Assembly: GCA_016214375.1 (NCBI GenBank)
Contig: JACROQ010000139.1
Location: forward strand, 1 to 6,860
Length of the DNA stretch: 6,860 nucleotides
Reading direction: 5' to 3'
From: Nitrospirota bacterium
GTDB lineage: Bacteria > Nitrospirota > 9FT-COMBO-42-15 > HDB-SIOI813
Shown: positions 1-6,206 of the stretch, in pieces
How positions within the stretch are numbered: position 1 is the stretch's first letter
Layout: each line of letters opens with the position of its first letter
Made by a program: the position numbers and the translations under genes
Notes under the pieces: generated by a model
Databases searched by the model: none
What the model was told of the DNA's origin: nothing
The model's input: only the letters and a program-made list of their open reading frames with translations

Positions 1-15
1 ATACAGGGCGAGTCG

Positions 16-53
16 AAATCCCCCCTTTAGAAAAGGGGAACAAGGGGGGATTT
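16..53. repeat. C/G-rich inverted repeat
   Basis: Perfect 10-bp inverted repeat: AAATCCCCCC at 16-25 and GGGGGGATTT at 44-53. The 18-nt centre (26-43) contains AAAAGGGG, which can alternatively pair with the CCCCTTT of the left arm. It lies in the gene-free 5' edge of the window, directly before other repeat units. It looks like a dispersed intergenic palindrome. There is no T-run after the right arm, so it is not a good intrinsic terminator on the + strand. Confidence 0.75.
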
Positions 54-77
54 ATCGGAGATCTTCGGCTGAACGCT

Positions 78-108
78 CATGAGCCGCAGCCTCACAAAGG
101 GGCATGAA
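78..108 (+). repeat. 31-nt repeat unit, copy 1 (flanks the 71-nt element)
   Basis: This 31-nt unit begins CATGAGCC and ends CATGAA. It matches 25 of 31 positions of the unit at 6779-6809, in the same orientation and with the same length. In both places it is followed within 3-10 nt by the GTCACCCTGAGC end of the 71-nt two-hairpin element, so the two units appear to travel together as a composite. No coding function is apparent. Confidence 0.65.
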
Positions 109-111
109 CAT

Positions 112-182
112 GTCACCCTGAGCCGAAGGCGAAGGGTCTGATGCCCAGGGATAATCAGATTCTTCGCTGCGCTCAGAATGAC
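112..182 (+). repeat. 71-nt two-hairpin (BIME-like) element, copy 1
   Basis: The ends GTCACCCTGAGC and GCTCAGAATGAC form imperfect terminal inverted repeats (10 of 12 match). Each half also folds by itself. Arm 1 (115-137) has outer stem ACCCT/AGGGT, a GA on each side, inner stem GCC/GGC and loop GAA. Arm 2 (159-179), read on the minus strand, has outer stem ATTCT/AGAAT, GA on each side, inner GC/GC and loop GCA. The element has the same length as the inverted copy at 4089-4159 and the same first 30 nt as the truncated copy at 6820. Translating it gives the low-information peptide HSERSEES on the minus strand, so open frames through it should not be taken as genes. It ends 16 nt before the oxidoreductase start. 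Confidence 0.85.
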
Positions 183-198
183 AGGACGGGATTTTCAG

Positions 199-1143
199 AT
201 GACAAATCATAAAATCAAGGTTGCTGTCATCGGCGTGGGATACCTCGGGGAACACCATGCCCGGATCTATTCATCAATGGATCAGGTTGATCTCGTGGGC
301 GTGGCAGACGTTGATGCCGGAAGGGCCGATCATATTGCGGCCAAATACAAAACGAGGGCATTCCATGATTATAAAGAATTGTTTGGAAAGGTCGCTGCCG
401 TCAGCATTGCTGTGCCTACAGTCCTGCACTACCCTGTCGCCCTCGACTTTATCAGACAGAACACAGATGTCCTTATAGAAAAACCCGTGACCACCACGGT
501 CGAAGAGGCCGAGTCCCTGATCCGGGCGGCGGCAATGCGGGATGTGCTGATCCAGGTGGGGCATATCGAGCGCTTTAACACCGCCTTCAGAACCCTGTGT
601 ACTTATCTGCATCATCCCAGATTCATCGAGGCCCACAGGATCGGCCCCTATGTGGGGCGCGGGATCGATGTGGATGTGATACTGGACCTCATGATTCATG
701 ATATCGATATCATCCTCTCCATCGTGAAGTCCGAACTTGTGGACCTGCGGGCGGTCGGTGTCCCGGTACTGACGAATCATATTGATATCGCCAATGTCCG
801 TCTGGAATTTGCCGATGGGTGCATTGCAAACCTCACGGCAAGCCGCGTCTCACGTGAGAAGATGCGCAAGATCAGGATATTTCAGTCAGACACCTACATC
901 TCCCTTGATTATGGCCGGCAGAGCATGGCCATCTTCAGACGGGTTATGGAGGGTGCCGCCCCCAGGATTACCTCTGAGGAGATTATTCTGGACAAAGAAG
1001 AACCGCTGCGGGCAGAACTTGAATCTTTCATCGCCTCTGTACAAAACAGGAGCGAACCCCGTGTTACATGCAAGGACGGCAGAGAGGCGTTGAGGATCGC
1101 CATCAGGATAAAGGAGGATGCGGAAAAAAGGCTGAACAGATGA
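199..1143 (+). CDS. Gfo/Idh/MocA-family NAD(P)-dependent oxidoreductase (possible GnnA-like UDP-GlcNAc 3-oxidase)
   Basis: A 314-residue cytoplasmic dehydrogenase. The N-terminal Rossmann domain has the dinucleotide motif GVGYLG at residues 12-17, after the strand KVAVI. The family EKP motif is at 94-96, with K95 the expected catalytic lysine. A D-x3-H-D motif (D163, H167, D168) matches the substrate-site His of the family's C-terminal domain. No signal peptide or membrane segment is seen. The start at 199 is preferred: the upstream in-frame ATG at 178 lies inside the 71-nt repeat and would add seven repeat-coded residues before the Rossmann strand. A weak AGGA (183-186) precedes it. The stop overlaps the lpxB start as ATGA. 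Family members beside lpxB include GnnA, which with the aminotransferase GnnB makes UDP-GlcNAc3N for amide-linked lipid A. That assignment is inferred from context; the substrate cannot be read from the sequence and no gnnB is present. The family call is secure. Confidence 0.93.
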   Translation: MTNHKIKVAVIGVGYLGEHHARIYSSMDQVDLVGVADVDAGRADHIAAKYKTRAFHDYKELFGKVAAVSIAVPTVLHYPVALDFIRQNTDVLIEKPVTTTVEEAESLIRAAAMRDVLIQVGHIERFNTAFRTLCTYLHHPRFIEAHRIGPYVGRGIDVDVILDLMIHDIDIILSIVKSELVDLRAVGVPVLTNHIDIANVRLEFADGCIANLTASRVSREKMRKIRIFQSDTYISLDYGRQSMAIFRRVMEGAAPRITSEEIILDKEEPLRAELESFIASVQNRSEPRVTCKDGREALRIAIRIKEDAEKRLNR

Positions 1144-2276
1144 AAAAAATTCTGATGATCGCGGGCGAAGTCTCGGGAGACATCTATGGGGCGGACCTGG
1201 CAAGGCATCTGTACAGACAGATTCCGGTGAAGATTACAGGGATCGGAGGAAAGAGGATGAGGGAGGCCGGTGTGGATATCCTCTATGATTCCTCGGAGAT
1301 CAGTGTAGTGGGCCTATCAGAGATCCTGCCACGGCTGAGGGCCATCATCCGGGCCTACCGGATTGTGACAGGTCTTATCAAATCTCGCAGTGTAGACTCT
1401 TTGATCCTGATCGACTATCCGGGCTTCAATATACGGGTCGCCGGAGTGGCTAAGAGGTGCGGCATACCGGTCATCTATTATATTAGTCCACAGATATGGG
1501 CATGGAAAAAAGGGAGGTTGCGCCTCCTGGCCCAAAGGGTAAAGAAGATGATCGTCATCCTCCCCTTTGAAGCGGTGATTTACAAGGAGGCCGGGGTGGA
1601 TTGCTCCTTTATCGGTCATCCTCTGGTCGACGAGGTCCTGAATACAAGACCATTGGGAGAAACCATTCATAGATATGGCATCGACAAAGACCAGCCAGTG
1701 ATCGGTCTCTTCCCGGGGAGCCGTATCGGAGAGGTCAGTGCCCTCCTCCCGGATATCCTTGAGGCGGCCAGGATCCTGAAGGATGACAATCCTCAGATCC
1801 AATTCGTCATGGCCGTGTCAGACTCTCTCGATTTTCAACAAATCCATGAGACCATTTCCAGGAGTTCACTGGATGTTAAAATGGATATTAAAATAATCAA
1901 GGGGGAGGCCAATGACGTGCTCAATATATGCGACATCATCATCGCCGCATCAGGGACGATCACATTGCAGGCCGCCCTGCTTGAAAAACCGATGGTGATT
2001 TTATACAAACTCTCTCCCATCACCCATGCGATTGCCAGGTTACTGGTACAAATCAAAGACATCGGTCTTGTCAATATACTGGCCGGAAGGAGGATCGTGC
2101 CGGAATTGCTCCAGAAGGAGGTCACCCCGGGCAGGATTGCGGCGGAGACGAAGAAGATGCTGTATGACAAGGAATATTACGGCAGGATTAAAAAGGACCT
2201 GCATGAGGTAAGGCTTAAGCTGGGGCCACCCGGAGCCTCCGAGAGGATTGCCAGGGCCATCACAGGGATGTTATAG
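1140..2276 (+). CDS. lpxB: Lipid-A-disaccharide synthase LpxB
   Basis: A 378-residue GT19 glycosyltransferase, close to the usual family length. It condenses UDP-2,3-diacylglucosamine with lipid X to give the beta-1,6-linked lipid A disaccharide 1-phosphate plus UDP, at the cytoplasmic face of the inner membrane. Visible family motifs are AGEVSGD (8-14), YISPQIWAW (114-122), FIGHPLVDE (158-166), LFPGSR (190-195), the AASGTITLQAAL stretch (269-280) in the UDP-sugar region, and VNILAGRRIVPELLQ (311-325). The start at 1140 overlaps the preceding stop by 4 nt (ATGA) and puts AGEVSGD at the normal distance from the N-terminus. A longer in-frame start at 1068 would add 24 residues that lie inside the upstream gene and is unlikely. 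AAGGAGG at 1111-1117 is too far upstream to serve as the main ribosome site, so translational coupling is likely. Confidence 0.97.
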   Translation: MKKILMIAGEVSGDIYGADLARHLYRQIPVKITGIGGKRMREAGVDILYDSSEISVVGLSEILPRLRAIIRAYRIVTGLIKSRSVDSLILIDYPGFNIRVAGVAKRCGIPVIYYISPQIWAWKKGRLRLLAQRVKKMIVILPFEAVIYKEAGVDCSFIGHPLVDEVLNTRPLGETIHRYGIDKDQPVIGLFPGSRIGEVSALLPDILEAARILKDDNPQIQFVMAVSDSLDFQQIHETISRSSLDVKMDIKIIKGEANDVLNICDIIIAASGTITLQAALLEKPMVILYKLSPITHAIARLLVQIKDIGLVNILAGRRIVPELLQKEVTPGRIAAETKKMLYDKEYYGRIKKDLHEVRLKLGPPGASERIARAITGML

Positions 2277-2281
2277 AGCCA

Positions 2282-2310
2282 GTGAATGGTGAATGGTAAA
2301 CGGTAAATAG
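2282..2310 (+). repeat. Heptamer tandem repeat in the lpxB-msbA gap
   Basis: Four consecutive 7-nt units (GTGAATG, GTGAATG, GTAAACG, GTAAATA) plus a G fill most of the 41-nt gap between the lpxB stop and the msbA start. The array begins 6 nt after the lpxB TAG. The same unit type recurs right at the end of msbA (4039-4066). It leaves little room for a ribosome site: only TAGG (2308-2311) lies at a usable distance from the msbA ATG. Confidence 0.85.
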
Positions 2311-2317
2311 GTTATGC

Positions 2318-4042
2318 ATGTATAAACGCCTGTTAAAATATGCCAAACCCTACTGGACACGGGTCCTGATCGCATTTCTCTGCGCCCTTGGGGTCTCGGG
2401 GACGACGGCGGCGGCAGCCTGGTTGGTTCAACCTGTCTTAGACGATATTTTTATCAAGAGGGATTTGCAGATGCTGATTCTCGTTCCCTTTGCCATTCTC
2501 GTAATATATCTTGTCAAAGGGATCTGCAACTACTCTCAGGCTTATATCATGAATCACGTCGGAACCAGGGTGATCATGGATGTCCGTAATGATCTGTATT
2601 CCCATACTACGGTCATGCCTATGCAGTTCTATGCGCAGCAATCCACCGGAAAACTGATGTCAAGGATCCTCAATGACGTCAGCCTCATAAGCAATGCGGT
2701 ATCCACCTCTATCAAGGACCTGATCCAGAATGTCGTTACGGCAATCGCCCTGACCGGTGTCGTGTTCTACCGGGATGCGAGGCTTGCGGTTATTGCCTGC
2801 ATTGTCTTACCCTTTGCCTACTATCCCCTCGTAAGGCTCGGGAAAAAATTACGTCATATCAGCAAAAAGGGGCAGGAGGAGATCTCCGGAATCACCTCAA
2901 TACTCCATGAGACCTTCACAGCAACATCCGTTGTCAAGTCCTTTGGGATGGAGGCCAGAGAGATCGAAAGGTTTAAAGACAAAAACAATAAACTGTTCAA
3001 GGTGACGATGAAGGGGGTCAAATATGCAGAGATTACTACCCCGCTCATGGAGTTCATTGGCGCTGTTGCCGTATCCCTCATCATCTGGTACGGCGGTTAT
3101 CAGGTGATACACGGTATCTCAACCCCGGGGACGTTCTTCTCCTTTCTGACGGCATTGATCATGATGTACAGTCCCCTGAAGACCCTCACACGGATCAATG
3201 TATCCATCCAGCAGTCCCTTGCCGCGGCAGAGAGGATATTCGCCATCCTCGACATGGATACAGAACATGTATTTGATAAGGGGACAAGAGAACTCACCGG
3301 GGTAATGGAGAAGATCAAATTCAGGGATGTCTATTTTAAATATGACAAGGGCTCCAGAGATGTCCTCTCGAATATAAACTTTGAGACCGTCAGCGGCCAG
3401 GTGGTTGCCATTGTCGGCGGGAGCGGGGGCGGGAAGACGACGATAGGAAACCTGCTGCTCCGTTTTTACGAACCCACTTCAGGGGTGATCACCATTGACC
3501 ACACGGATATCAGGGATTTCACCCTGGCCTCCCTGCGGAGACAGATAGGGATTGTAAGCCAGGACGTGATATTATTTAACGATACCGTGCTCAACAATAT
3601 CACCTATGGCCAAAAAGAGGTCAGCATGGAGCAGGTTATCCATGCCGCAACGCAGGCCTACGCGCACGAGTTTATCGTGAAGATGCCCCAGGGCTACAAT
3701 ACACTCATCGGTGAAAAAGGGAGTAAGATGTCCGGGGGGGAAAAACAGCGCATCGCGATCGCACGGGCGATCCTCAAGAACCCGCCCATCCTGATATTGG
3801 ATGAGGCCACCTCTTCCTTAGATACAGAGTCAGAGCATATCATACAGATGGCCCTGGGTAACCTCATGAAGGGCCGGACCACATTCGTCATTGCCCATAG
3901 ACTCTCCACCATCAGGAATGCAGATCTCATCATTGCCATCGATAACGGCAGGATCGTTGAGATGGGAAGGCATGAGGATCTGATGGAAAAGGGGGGGCTT
4001 TATAAAAGGCTGTATGATATGCAGTTTGCTAAAAATCAGTGA
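2318..4042 (+). CDS. msbA: Lipid A export ABC transporter, MsbA type (fused permease-ATPase)
   Basis: A 574-residue half-transporter (E. coli MsbA is about 580) that would act as a homodimer, flipping core-lipid A across the inner membrane using ATP. The N-terminal half has hydrophobic segments at about 15-40, 52-70, 135-152, 155-175, 245-265 and 270-288. The ATPase domain has Walker A GGSGGGKTT (367-375), Q-loop Gln at 415, signature MSGGEKQR (471-478; more often LSGGQ-QR), Walker B ILILDE (D495, E496), D-loop SSLD and the H-loop His527. All catalytic residues are intact. The start at 2318 is fixed because the ATG 4 nt upstream hits a stop after three codons. Sequence alone cannot exclude another lipid or drug substrate, but its position between lpxB and lpxK makes MsbA the best call. 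The stop codon lies inside a heptamer repeat. Confidence 0.94.
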   Translation: MYKRLLKYAKPYWTRVLIAFLCALGVSGTTAAAAWLVQPVLDDIFIKRDLQMLILVPFAILVIYLVKGICNYSQAYIMNHVGTRVIMDVRNDLYSHTTVMPMQFYAQQSTGKLMSRILNDVSLISNAVSTSIKDLIQNVVTAIALTGVVFYRDARLAVIACIVLPFAYYPLVRLGKKLRHISKKGQEEISGITSILHETFTATSVVKSFGMEAREIERFKDKNNKLFKVTMKGVKYAEITTPLMEFIGAVAVSLIIWYGGYQVIHGISTPGTFFSFLTALIMMYSPLKTLTRINVSIQQSLAAAERIFAILDMDTEHVFDKGTRELTGVMEKIKFRDVYFKYDKGSRDVLSNINFETVSGQVVAIVGGSGGGKTTIGNLLLRFYEPTSGVITIDHTDIRDFTLASLRRQIGIVSQDVILFNDTVLNNITYGQKEVSMEQVIHAATQAYAHEFIVKMPQGYNTLIGEKGSKMSGGEKQRIAIARAILKNPPILILDEATSSLDTESEHIIQMALGNLMKGRTTFVIAHRLSTIRNADLIIAIDNGRIVEMGRHEDLMEKGGLYKRLYDMQFAKNQ

Positions 4043-4066
4043 ATGGTAAATGGTAAATAGTGAATT
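4039..4066 (+). repeat. Heptamer tandem repeat containing the msbA stop codon
   Basis: Four 7-nt units: GTGAATG, GTAAATG, GTAAATA, GTGAATT. The TGA of the first unit (4040-4042) is the msbA stop codon. Further in-frame stops follow in the array (TAG at 4058, TGA at 4061). The units are the same type as those at 2282-2310. Confidence 0.85.
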
Positions 4067-4088
4067 GGTAGGTAACTCTAAACTATTT

Positions 4089-4159
4089 GTCATTCTGAGC
4101 GAAGCGAAGAATCTGATAACACGTCGGATTATCAGACCCTTCGCTTTGCTCAGGGTGAC
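4089..4159 (-). repeat. 71-nt two-hairpin (BIME-like) element, copy 2, inverted
   Basis: This has the same length as the copy at 112-182 but lies in the opposite orientation. The 28-nt arm carrying the AGAAT/ATTCT hairpin differs from copy 1 at only one position, whereas the central 13-15 nt are unrelated. The hairpins are at 4092-4112 (outer ATTCT/AGAAT, inner GC/GC, loop GAA) and 4136-4156 (outer ACCCT/AGGGT on the minus strand, inner GC/GC, loop AAA), each with GA on both sides of the inner stem. It occupies much of the 174-nt stretch between the msbA stop and the lpxK start. It is followed by TTTTT at 4170-4174 and by nine T at 4190-4198, so weak transcript termination on the + strand is possible but would interrupt the operon. 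Confidence 0.85.
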
Positions 4160-4216
4160 ATCTGGCGACTTTTTACGAGTTCATTAATCTTTTTTTTTAG
4201 ATTTTCAACATTGCTC

Positions 4217-5287
4217 ATGTTCCTCTCATATATTTACAGGTTATTGTGGGCCGCGAGAAAGTGGTCATACGATACAGGTATCCTTAAGATTAAGAAGCTC
4301 CCCTGCCCTGTGATCTGTATCGGCAATATCACGACTGGCGGGACCGGCAAGACGCCGACTGTCATTGCCCTGGCCAGGCTGCTTGGTACTCCTGAGGGGG
4401 AACAGATTTCAAATCTGTCCCCTCAACGTTTAGCGATACTAACCCGGGGCTACAAGAGAAAATCCACAGAACCCATCCTGGCGGTCAACGATGGCAATAA
4501 AATCCTCTCCACTCCGCAGGATGCCGGGGATGAGCCTTATCTGATCGCCTCTTCACTAAAGGGGGTCCCGGTGATCGTCGGAAAGGACAGGTACCGTTCC
4601 GGCCAATACGCCATCGCACGTTTCGGCGCGAACCTGTTTATCCTCGACGATGGCTATCAGCATATCCGGCTCCACAGGGACCTCAATATCCTGTTGATCG
4701 ATGCCACCAACCCCTCGGGTAACGGGCATCTGCTGCCAAAGGGGGTCTTGAGAGAACCCCTTTCGGCCATAGGGAGGGCCGATTGCATGATCATCAGCAG
4801 GGCCAATGAAGGTGATGCAGCGGGCGTTGAACGGCTGATTCGCTCATATAACAGAGAGTCTCCTGTATTCTACGCATACTATAGACCCGTAGACATCGCC
4901 GATTTAAGAGGTCACACACTGGGACTCCCTTACATCAGAGGAAAAACCCTTCTCCTCTTTTCCGGCATCGCAAATCCATATTCTTTCAGAAATAGTATTG
5001 CAAATCTGGGAGGGGTGATAAAGGGGGAGCTTATATTTCCTGATCACCACTGGTATACAGAGAAGGATATAGAAAAGATACGGCTTGAGGCGAAGAGGCT
5101 GTCGGCAGACGCCGTGATTACCACGGAGAAGGATGCCGTCCGTCTCATAGATACCCATACCCTGACGGATATCAAGAACAAGCTTGATATCCTTGCACTT
5201 CAGGTAGAGATGGAGATTGACAAGGGGTTCGGGGAGTGGGTCCTTGAGAGGTCAGGATTGAGAGGACAGGGTGGGAAAGAAGAATAA
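4217..5287 (+). CDS. lpxK: Tetraacyldisaccharide 4'-kinase LpxK
   Basis: A 356-residue membrane-associated kinase that phosphorylates the 4'-position of the lipid A disaccharide to give lipid IVA. It has GNITTGGTGKTPT with Walker A GGTGKT (41-46), TRGY (76-79), GDEP (104-107), DDGYQH (144-149), NGHLLPKGVLREP (169-181), DHH (276-278) and TTEKDAVR (302-309), all typical of LpxK. The N-terminus before the P-loop is about 20 residues shorter than in E. coli but keeps a hydrophobic, basic segment. ATG at 4217 is chosen; a TTG at 4211 would add two residues, and neither has a clear Shine-Dalgarno. The frame is open upstream to 4082, through the repeat, without another ATG. Residues 60-69 are encoded by an inserted palindrome (4394-4424), making the loop after the P-loop helix about nine residues longer than in E. 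coli. The 3' end overlaps the next gene by 17 nt. Confidence 0.94.
   Translation: MFLSYIYRLLWAARKWSYDTGILKIKKLPCPVICIGNITTGGTGKTPTVIALARLLGTPEGEQISNLSPQRLAILTRGYKRKSTEPILAVNDGNKILSTPQDAGDEPYLIASSLKGVPVIVGKDRYRSGQYAIARFGANLFILDDGYQHIRLHRDLNILLIDATNPSGNGHLLPKGVLREPLSAIGRADCMIISRANEGDAAGVERLIRSYNRESPVFYAYYRPVDIADLRGHTLGLPYIRGKTLLLFSGIANPYSFRNSIANLGGVIKGELIFPDHHWYTEKDIEKIRLEAKRLSADAVITTEKDAVRLIDTHTLTDIKNKLDILALQVEMEIDKGFGEWVLERSGLRGQGGKEE
4394..4424. repeat. Palindromic element inserted in frame within lpxK
   Basis: A 31-nt near-perfect palindrome. The left arm reads GAGGGG, then an extra GA, then ACAGATTT. The right arm AAATCTGTCCCCTC is the exact 14-nt complement apart from that 2-nt bulge, with a single C between the arms. 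It encodes EGEQISNLSP (lpxK residues 60-69), a polar stretch between the helix after the P-loop and the strand leading to TRGY. From memory of E. coli LpxK, that segment is about nine residues shorter there. It resembles in-gene palindromic elements such as those of Rickettsia in behaviour, not in sequence. Confidence 0.8.
5167..5192. repeat. 10-bp perfect inverted repeat near the 3' end of lpxK
   Basis: GGATATCAAG at 5167-5176 and CTTGATATCC at 5183-5192, with a 6-nt loop AACAAG. It lies in coding sequence for DIKNKLDIL and does not disturb the protein. No T-run follows. It may be a chance consequence of the similar codons for D-I-K and L-D-I. Confidence 0.45.
5261..5266 (+). promoter_or_regulatory. 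Ribosome binding site for the GTG-started acyltransferase gene
   Basis: AGAGGA lies 4 nt before the GTG at 5271, inside the end of lpxK. It supports the GTG start. The next in-frame ATG is at about codon 155, beyond the catalytic HFGNWE motif, so no ATG start is plausible. Confidence 0.6.
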
Positions 5288-6206
5288 GAAAAAGCGGCTG
5301 TGGTCTGGATATCTTGAATACCTTGCTGTCCTTTGCCTTGTAAGGTTTGTCGCCCTGCTCTCTTACAGGCTGGCCTCGGATATCGGGGGGCTCCTGGGGC
5401 GCATCGCCTATTTTGGAGATGCGCGGCACAGGCATGTCACCCTGAAGAATCTGCAGAGGGCCTTTCCGGACAAGGACATAAGAAGTATCACACTCATCGC
5501 AAAGAAGGCCTTTGAGAATATCGGGAGGTCCGCAGGAGAGTTTATCTATATAGCCACACGCAGGCCGAAGGGGCTGCTGCCTACCCTCTATGAGTGGGTT
5601 ACCATAGAGGGTAGGACGAACCTTGATAAGGCAGTAGAACGTGGGAAGGGGGTCATTTATCTCACGGCACATTTTGGAAACTGGGAGCTCCTTGGGCTAT
5701 CCTTAGGGGCAAACGGTTACCCCCTCAATGTCATCATGCGGCCCTTGGACAACCCAAAGATTGACCGGCTCCTGACATCCTTCAGGAGTATCACAGGGGC
5801 AAGGATGATCCCCAAAAAGGGGGCATTGAAGGAGATCCTCAAAAGACTCAGGGGTGGGGAGGGTTTGGCAATCCTGATCGATCAAAATATATCAAGAGAT
5901 GAAGGGGTGTTTGTTGATTTTTTCGGGACCCCGGCGGCAACCAGCAAGGGGCTCGCCCTTATGACCATAAGAGCGGACACACCGGTCCTGCCGACCTTCA
6001 TCATCAGAGAGGGTAAATACCGGCACCGGTTAGTATACGGCCAGGAAATTCCCATATACAAAGGCGGAGATACAGGAAGAGATGTGTTCTTAAATACCGG
6101 AAACTTTACGCGGGTAGTAGAGTCCCATATCAGGAGATATCCGGAACAATGGTTCTGGATGCATCAGAGATGGAAGACAAGACCGGTGCAGACAGAGGAG
6201 AAGTGA
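5271..6206 (+). CDS. lpxL: Lipid A late acyltransferase, LpxL/HtrB family
   Basis: A 311-residue membrane-associated acyltransferase (E. coli LpxL is about 306). It would transfer an acyl chain from acyl-ACP to a hydroxyl of a primary acyl chain of the lipid A precursor, at the cytoplasmic face of the inner membrane. The N-terminus is basic (KKNKKKR) and followed by a hydrophobic segment at about 18-33, which fits a membrane anchor. The H-x4-E catalytic motif is HFGNWE (H134, E139). Further family features are LIDQN (202-206), FFGTPAATSKGLA (217-229) and the C-terminal PEQWFWMHQRWKTRP (291-305). It starts at GTG 5271, overlapping lpxK by 17 nt, with AGAGGA in front. Whether it is the LpxL or LpxM type, or which chain it adds, cannot be told from the sequence. 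The coding region holds a 13-bp hairpin (5580-5615). The stop is the first TGA of a heptamer repeat. Confidence 0.94.
   Translation: MGKKNKKKRLWSGYLEYLAVLCLVRFVALLSYRLASDIGGLLGRIAYFGDARHRHVTLKNLQRAFPDKDIRSITLIAKKAFENIGRSAGEFIYIATRRPKGLLPTLYEWVTIEGRTNLDKAVERGKGVIYLTAHFGNWELLGLSLGANGYPLNVIMRPLDNPKIDRLLTSFRSITGARMIPKKGALKEILKRLRGGEGLAILIDQNISRDEGVFVDFFGTPAATSKGLALMTIRADTPVLPTFIIREGKYRHRLVYGQEIPIYKGGDTGRDVFLNTGNFTRVVESHIRRYPEQWFWMHQRWKTRPVQTEEK
5580..5615. repeat. 13-bp perfect inverted repeat inside the acyltransferase gene
   Basis: CCTACCCTCTATG at 5580-5592 and CATAGAGGGTAGG at 5603-5615, with a 10-nt loop. It encodes LPTLYEWVTIEGRT, upstream of the catalytic HFGNWE. The protein here aligns by eye with ordinary family members, so any insertion must have been accommodated. 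There is no U-tract after it. Confidence 0.75.

Noticed and set aside
178..198. Longer N-terminus for the oxidoreductase starting at 178
   Set aside because: The start codon lies inside the 71-nt repeat and adds residues before the Rossmann strand that the family does not need.
52..258. 68-codon minus-strand open frame over the 5' repeat region
   Set aside because: It is a translation of the 71-nt element (HSERSEES peptide) and of the antisense of the oxidoreductase start. There is no family resemblance, so it is a repeat artefact.
698..713. 16-nt perfect palindrome ATGATATCGATATCAT in the oxidoreductase gene
   Set aside because: It follows from the codons of the HDIDI motif region, has no loop, and does not resemble the other repeats; probably coincidental.
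274..780. Long minus-strand open frame antisense to the oxidoreductase gene
   Set aside because: It is a shadow of a well-supported coding gene, with a His/Asp-rich composition typical of antisense frames. The same applies to the other antisense frames over lpxB, msbA, lpxK and lpxL.
1068..1139. Longer lpxB start at 1068
   Set aside because: The 24 extra residues lie wholly inside the upstream gene. The ATGA overlap start at 1140 gives the standard LpxB N-terminus.
4089..4198. Intrinsic terminator after msbA
   Set aside because: The hairpin is a dispersed repeat and its T-runs are 10 and 30 nt away from the stem. It would also cut the lipid A operon. Possible as a weak attenuator, but not supported.
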